Assembly: GCF_016065055.1 (NCBI RefSeq) | Contig: NZ_CP065856.1 | Coordinates: 3,161,836 to 3,225,835 of the forward strand | Length of the DNA stretch: 64,000 bases | Source: Halosimplex litoreum | GTDB lineage: Archaea > Halobacteriota > Halobacteria > Halobacteriales > Haloarculaceae | Direction of reading: 5' to 3' | Shown: piece by piece, positions 60,194 to 64,000 of the stretch | Numbering within the stretch: the stretch's first letter is position 1 | How the letters are laid out: every line of letters begins with the position of its first letter | Made by a program: the position numbers and the translations under genes | Notes under the pieces: model-generated | The model's input: the letters and a program-made list of their open reading frames with translations, nothing else | Told to the model about the DNA's origin: nothing | Databases searched by the model: none

Positions 60194-61357
60194 TCAGTCG
60201 TTGGCCGCAGGTCGGTTGTCGGTCGGTTCGGGGCTCCCCGCCGCGGACGATCCCCAGTCGAGTCTGCGCTGGAAGTACAGCGCGACGTTGACCAGTGCGA
60301 GCAGGACGGGCACTTCGATGAGCGGGCCGACGACGGTCGTGAAGGCCACGCCGGAGCCGACGCCGAAGACGGCGACCGCGACCGCGATGGCCAGCTCGAA
60401 GTTGTTGCTCGCGGCGGTGAAGCCGATCGCCGTCGTCGTCGAGTAGTCGGCGCCGACGCCCTTGCCCATCGCGAAGCTGACGAGGAACATCACGACGAAG
60501 TAGATCGTAAGCGGGACGGCGATGATAAGCACGTCGGCGGGCGCAGCGACGATGTTCTCACCCTGGGTCGCGAACATCACCACGACGGTGAACAGCAGCG
60601 CGACCAGCGTCAGCGGGTCGATCAGCGGGACGAGCCGGTCTTCGTACCACGCCTCGCTCTTCGCTCGGGTGCCGACGTACCGGGTGAGGAAGCCGGCGGC
60701 GAAGGGGATCCCGAGGAAGACGACGATCGCCTCGAACACCTGCATCGTGGTCACGTCGAACGCCGAGATGCCGGCGACGAGCGTCTCCATGCCGAGCAGC
60801 GGTGGCAGGAACAGAGCGAAAAACCAGACGTACACGCCGTAGGTGACGATCTGGAAGAGGCTGTTGAACGCGACCAGCCCGGTGACGTACTCGGTCGAGC
60901 CCTCGGCGAGTTCGTTCCAGACGAGCACCATCGCGATGCAGCGAGCCATCCCGATGAAGACCAGTCCGAGGAAGAACTCCGGGCGCGCGGGCAGGCCCGG
61001 GACGACTCCGCCGAAGAAGACGACCGCGAGCCCGAACATCAGCGTCGGACCGATCAGCCAGTTCTGGACGAGGCTCAGGCTCAGTACCCGCCAGTTGCGG
61101 AAGACGGTCGGGAGCCGCGAGTAGTCGGCCTTCGCCAGCGGCGGGTACATCATCGCCACGAGTCCGATCTCGACCAGATGCAGGTCCTGGATCGGTCGGG
61201 TCACCGAGGGCGCGACGTAGCCCAGCCCCACGCCGACGGCCATCGCGCCGAAGATCCAGACGGTGAGGTACTTGTCGAGGAAGTCCATCGACCGCGGGTC
61301 CCCACAGGACTCGCAGTCGCAGTCCGGGCCGTGGTCGTGAGCGCCGGCGTTACTCAT
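60194..61357 (-). CDS. acr3: Arsenite efflux permease, ACR3 family
   Basis: A 387-residue ten-span transporter. The conserved cysteine is in MARCIAMVLVWNELAEG, followed by GDVNYxAxxxA-like helices (SLFQIVTYGVYVWFF). These are ACR3 hallmarks. The N-terminal 20 residues before the first span are rich in possible metal ligands (His7, His9, Cys13, Cys15, Cys18). It exports arsenite. It overlaps arsR by 8 nt and is followed by arsC. Confidence 0.94.
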   Translation of the reverse strand: MSNAGAHDHGPDCDCESCGDPRSMDFLDKYLTVWIFGAMAVGVGLGYVAPSVTRPIQDLHLVEIGLVAMMYPPLAKADYSRLPTVFRNWRVLSLSLVQNWLIGPTLMFGLAVVFFGGVVPGLPARPEFFLGLVFIGMARCIAMVLVWNELAEGSTEYVTGLVAFNSLFQIVTYGVYVWFFALFLPPLLGMETLVAGISAFDVTTMQVFEAIVVFLGIPFAAGFLTRYVGTRAKSEAWYEDRLVPLIDPLTLVALLFTVVVMFATQGENIVAAPADVLIIAVPLTIYFVVMFLVSFAMGKGVGADYSTTTAIGFTAASNNFELAIAVAVAVFGVGSGVAFTTVVGPLIEVPVLLALVNVALYFQRRLDWGSSAAGSPEPTDNRPAAND

Positions 61358-61748
61358 CGCCGACGCTCCCTTCGAGGACGGTGACCAGCGCGACCGCGCG
61401 GTTGGTCGCGCGGTACTTCTTCCAGCGACCGTCCTTCCGGCCGTCGACGAGCCCCGCGTCGACCAGCGCCGACAGGGCGTGACTGAGCCCGCTCTCGCTC
61501 ACGTCGACGACCGCGTTCAGTTCGCAGACGCACAGTTCCTCGCCCGCGGCGACGAGCACGCGGACGAGCGTGTAGCGCGTCTCGTTCGCGAGCGCGGAGA
61601 GCACGTCGAGTTCCGCCTCGACTCGCTCGCCCTCGAGCGCAGCTTCGAGCGTGCCCAGCTCGTTCAGGCGTCGCTCGACGTCTTCGCTCCGACACTCGCC
61701 GAGCTCGTCGTCGAGGAACCGGCGGAGCCGTTCGGTCGCTTGTGCCAT
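61350..61748 (-). CDS. arsR: ArsR-type arsenic-responsive repressor
   Basis: A 132-residue winged-helix protein. The metalloid-binding motif ELCVCEL is in the first DNA-binding helix region, followed by the recognition helix SESGLSHALSALVDAGLV. The N-terminal 35 residues are an extra helical segment. Arsenite binding to the cysteines is expected to release it from the operator. It is the first gene of arsR-acr3-arsC. The operator candidate lies directly upstream. Confidence 0.92.
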   Translation of the reverse strand: MAQATERLRRFLDDELGECRSEDVERRLNELGTLEAALEGERVEAELDVLSALANETRYTLVRVLVAAGEELCVCELNAVVDVSESGLSHALSALVDAGLVDGRKDGRWKKYRATNRAVALVTVLEGSVGDE

Positions 61749-61755
61749 CGCCCAA

Positions 61756-61780
61756 TACTTGAATGAATCCTCAATTAATC
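61756..61780 (-). promoter_or_regulatory. arsR promoter with possible operator
   Basis: On the minus strand GATTAATTGA (61780-61771) serves as a TATA box about 27 nt before the arsR ATG. An inverted pair TTGA (61759-61762) and TCAA (61771-61774) overlaps the start region and is a candidate ArsR operator. Confidence 0.4.
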
Positions 61781-61908
61781 TTTTCGCTACGCGACCGACA
61801 CGCGGAGGCGGAGTTCGGCTACTCGACTCGCGCCACCGCTCCGGGTCGCGTCCGAATTCCGGGTTTCGCGGGTACGATATCGGTCGTCGTTCGATGCCGA
61901 GTCGGGTT

Positions 61909-62178
61909 TCAGTCGTCCGTCGACGGCCGAGGGGGACCCGTGAGATCCTCGCGAGCGCGCGTGTCCGTCACGCGTGGGAGGACACTGCCAGGCATTTGCT
62001 CGACGTTTTCCGCCTCGTAAGCGGCGTAGGTGCTCGCTCCGGACTGGGTGCTCCGGGTCGAGAAGTGCTCCGCTTCGCAGTGCGCGTCGGCGTATATTTC
62101 ACACCGTGCGGTCTCGTCCGACGTGTGGGCGTACAGCACGTCCGACACCCTCTCCATGTAGTCGGTGAGTCCAGTCAT
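61909..62178 (-). CDS. Small acidic cytoplasmic protein of unknown function
   Basis: An 89-residue protein with two cysteines near the middle (ARCEIYADAHCEAEHF). On the minus strand GGTGGAG lies 5 nt before the ATG, and an AT-rich CATATTTGAATAC lies about 35-45 nt before it. Both support a real gene. The C-terminal 30 residues look disordered. A longer frame starting upstream is less credible because it crosses the promoter. No family is recognised. Confidence 0.5.
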   Translation of the reverse strand: MTGLTDYMERVSDVLYAHTSDETARCEIYADAHCEAEHFSTRSTQSGASTYAAYEAENVEQMPGSVLPRVTDTRAREDLTGPPRPSTDD

Positions 62179-62343
62179 TACGCTCCACCAAACGGTTGAA
62201 GAAGTATTCAAATATGCTCTTCGGAGGCCGGCCCGTACCTGGAAGTACGTCGGGAGACTCGTCTCCGCCCACGCGGGGTCGTCTACGAGACTGTGGACGG
62301 TGTTCGGGCGGTCGGAGTCGACGTTCACCGTCGGGTCGGGGCG

Positions 62344-62351
62344 CTTTTACC
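62344..62351 (+). promoter_or_regulatory. TATA box of the two-span protein gene
   Basis: CTTTTACC is centred about 27 nt before the ATG at 62374, consistent with leaderless transcription. Confidence 0.45.
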
Positions 62352-62373
62352 CCTCGGGGACCGAGTTCCGGTA

Positions 62374-63279
62374 ATGAGCGACGCCGCCGACGAACGGGTC
62401 GACGAGGCCGGAGAGGCCGAGGAGGCGTCGGAGGCCGACGGCGACGACGCCGAATCCATCGAGGCGCTGCGCGAGCAGGTCGAGGCCGAGTACGACTTCG
62501 ACGACTTCGGCCCGGCGGAGATGGCCTCGATGTCTTCCGAGGAGTGGGAGGCCGTCTTCGACCCCGGATCGTGGATCACCGGCCAGGAGCTGCTCGACCG
62601 CGTCGAGGCCGACCTCAAACGGCGGGTCGCGGAGCGCGAGGTGTTCGCCCGGATCGAACGCCGGGACGACCGTCTGGTGGCCTACTCCGACGAGGGGTAC
62701 GCGACCGTCCGCGCCGACGGCTCCGTCGAGGGCCACGGGACCGTGCTCCGGGACGTGAAGCCGACGGTCGCGCTCGCGTCGATGGAGTCGTACGACGTAC
62801 CCGAAGCGCCGCCCGAGGACCTGCTCCCCGAGCCCCAGGACGTGCCCGAGGGCAGCGGCGAACTCGGCAACACGATGTTGCAGGTCGTCGCGGGGATCCA
62901 GGTGCTCGCGGGCCTCCTGCTGATCGGTGGCTGGCTCGTGATCACCCTGGGGCTGGTCTCCCCGCCCGGCGGCGGAACGGTGCGGTCGCTGAACGTCGTC
63001 GCCATGCTACTCGGTGGGTTCGTCTTCCTCGCGATCGGGCTGTTGCTGTTCGGCGTCGTCGCCAACGCCCGACTGTCGGACAAGTTCCGCGCCGAGGAGT
63101 ACCGCAACCGCCTCCGCGCGGTCGAGCTCGAACCCGGGGAGCGACCGGACTTTCTCCCCGACGAGGAGTCCGCGGCGGACGCGACGGGCATTCCCGGCGA
63201 GGACTCGGAGGGGTTACCGCCGGAGGACCCCGACGAACGCTCACCAGAAATCGACGACGACGAGTGCGACGACGCCTGA
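62374..63279 (+). CDS. Acidic protein with two membrane spans, haloarchaeal
   Basis: A 301-residue protein. Residues 1-150 are cytoplasmic and acidic, with a helical region (ELLDRVEADLKRRVAEREVFARIE) and a beta-like part (RLVAYSDEGYATVRADGSVEGHG). Two spans follow at about 172-195 and 210-235, then an acidic tail. It is reminiscent of conserved haloarchaeal proteins encoded near respiratory or copper-protein genes, and a halocyanin-like gene lies downstream. The TATA box gives a leaderless start. Function unknown. Confidence 0.7.
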   Translation: MSDAADERVDEAGEAEEASEADGDDAESIEALREQVEAEYDFDDFGPAEMASMSSEEWEAVFDPGSWITGQELLDRVEADLKRRVAEREVFARIERRDDRLVAYSDEGYATVRADGSVEGHGTVLRDVKPTVALASMESYDVPEAPPEDLLPEPQDVPEGSGELGNTMLQVVAGIQVLAGLLLIGGWLVITLGLVSPPGGGTVRSLNVVAMLLGGFVFLAIGLLLFGVVANARLSDKFRAEEYRNRLRAVELEPGERPDFLPDEESAADATGIPGEDSEGLPPEDPDERSPEIDDDECDDA

Positions 63280-63439
63280 GGGGGGCGGCGCTCGACCGCA
63301 CCGAAGGTCTCGGCGGCTGCGTGCCGACGGAACCGGCTCCTCGGGACGGGCCGGGTCGAGCCGACCGCGGGCCGAATTGCCGCGGTCGTGGCGCGGGCGA
63401 CAGGGTGCTAATCGTGCGCTTGCGTGCGTATTCGGTGGG

Positions 63440-63447
63440 TTTATACA
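63440..63447 (+). promoter_or_regulatory. TATA box of the halocyanin-like gene
   Basis: TTTATACA is centred about 28 nt before the ATG at 63472 and fits a leaderless transcript. Confidence 0.6.
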
Positions 63448-63471
63448 AATTCGGTCCCGACCATCGTTTGT

Positions 63472-64000
63472 ATGAACAGACGGGACTTTCTGCGGACCGC
63501 CGGTGGCGCCGCGGGCGGTGCGTCCGCCGTCGCCGCGGGGGCCGGAACGGCCGCTGCCGCACAGGAAGGCGGGGGCGGTGGCGGAGGCGTCCAGCCCGTG
63601 TGGCCGTCGTACGTCAGCGACGCGAACGGCCCCGGCTACGAGGATCTGCGTGGCAACTCGGAGGTGACGATCGAGGTCGGCGTCGGTTCGGGCGGCTTCG
63701 GGTACGGTCCGACGACCACCTGGATCGACCCCGGCACGACGGTCATCTTCGAGTTCGTCGAACCGAGCCACAACGTCAAGCCCAACAGCCAGCCCGACGG
63801 GGGCGGCCTCGCCGGCACGGAAGGCGGCGAGTTCGCGACGATTCCCGCCGGCGAGACCTACGAGGTCACGCTGGAGACCAACGGGATGTACACGTACTAC
63901 TGCGGGCCCCACGAGGGACAGGGCATGAAAGGCGCAATCGCCGTCGGCGGCGACGTCGAGACCGAAGAGGTCGGCGGCGGGGGACAGACGCCGCTCAACC
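63472..64000 (+). CDS. Halocyanin-like blue copper protein (3' end outside the window)
   Basis: About 176 residues are visible, and the frame runs off the window end. A Tat signal (NRRDFLRTAGGAAGG) leads to an Ala-rich cleavage region (TAAAAQEGG) with no lipobox cysteine. The cupredoxin domain (about 60-165) has the type 1 copper ligands: His in SHNVKP, then Cys, His and Met in YYCGPHEGQGMKG. It is probably an external electron carrier. The remaining downstream part may hold a second domain or an anchor. Confidence 0.9.
   Translation, partial: MNRRDFLRTAGGAAGGASAVAAGAGTAAAAQEGGGGGGGVQPVWPSYVSDANGPGYEDLRGNSEVTIEVGVGSGGFGYGPTTTWIDPGTTVIFEFVEPSHNVKPNSQPDGGGLAGTEGGEFATIPAGETYEVTLETNGMYTYYCGPHEGQGMKGAIAVGGDVETEEVGGGGQTPLN

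Noticed and set aside
1-64000. Replication origin or Cdc6/Orc gene
   Set aside because: No Orc1/Cdc6-type protein or set of origin repeats was seen.

Overview
The window is haloarchaeal chromosome (class Halobacteria). The evidence is very high GC, strongly acidic proteins, Tat-dependent lipoproteins, a blue copper (halocyanin-type) protein, an archaellum (arl) operon with a full archaeal che set, MptA, S17e, HalX-type two-component regulators, and many TATA boxes placed about 27 nt before leaderless start codons. I cannot assign a genus; a Haloarculaceae-like origin would only be a guess.

Layout. 1-8.3 kb holds housekeeping and metabolic genes: a zinc-ribbon/FHA protein cut by the window edge, a zinc-ribbon membrane protein, an SDR dehydrogenase with an acyl-CoA synthetase, a GNAT acetyltransferase, NAD kinase and a long KaiC-like ATPase. 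8.3-9.2 kb is a non-coding convergent gap with a hairpin element and a 57-bp tandem array. 9.2-18.9 kb holds a membrane histidine kinase, a Tat lipoprotein, a ferredoxin, two convergent UspA genes, MptA, a HalX response regulator, a fused AhbA/AhbB-type siroheme decarboxylase, a TrpD-like phosphoribosyltransferase and a cyclophilin. 19.1-26.3 kb is a complete peptide ABC transporter operon whose binding protein looks circularly permuted. 26.3-29.5 kb has small hypotheticals and tRNA-Leu(UAA), followed by decayed copies of its own 3' end.

29.5-52.9 kb is the motility and chemotaxis island. A leftward che operon (cheB-cheA-cheR-HEAT-cheF) faces a rightward cheW. After it come an IS605-type remnant, a KaiC-like ATPase, an HTH regulator, a small membrane protein, one large archaellin, two toxin-antitoxin modules on the minus strand (VapBC and MntA/HepT), two hypotheticals, cheY-cheC-cheD, and arlCDE-F-G-H-I-J. 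The Che proteins pass receptor signals through CheA to CheY, CheF links them to the archaellum switch, and the Arl proteins build and power the motor.

53-64 kb holds an SRAP protein, S17e-asd, an SPFH protein, a D-2-hydroxyacid dehydrogenase, an arsenic operon (arsR-acr3-arsC), small hypotheticals and a halocyanin-like protein cut by the right edge.

Most notable observations: the permuted substrate-binding protein; micro-ORFs that exactly bridge each intergenic gap longer than 3 nt inside the che and arl operons by ATGA/GTGA/TGATG overlaps, plus a leaderless micro-ORF in front of the KaiC-like gene; a paired multi-hairpin element directly behind two stop codons 44 kb apart; a 57-bp tandem array; and an ABC ATPase whose four-cysteine motif is split by about 100 residues.
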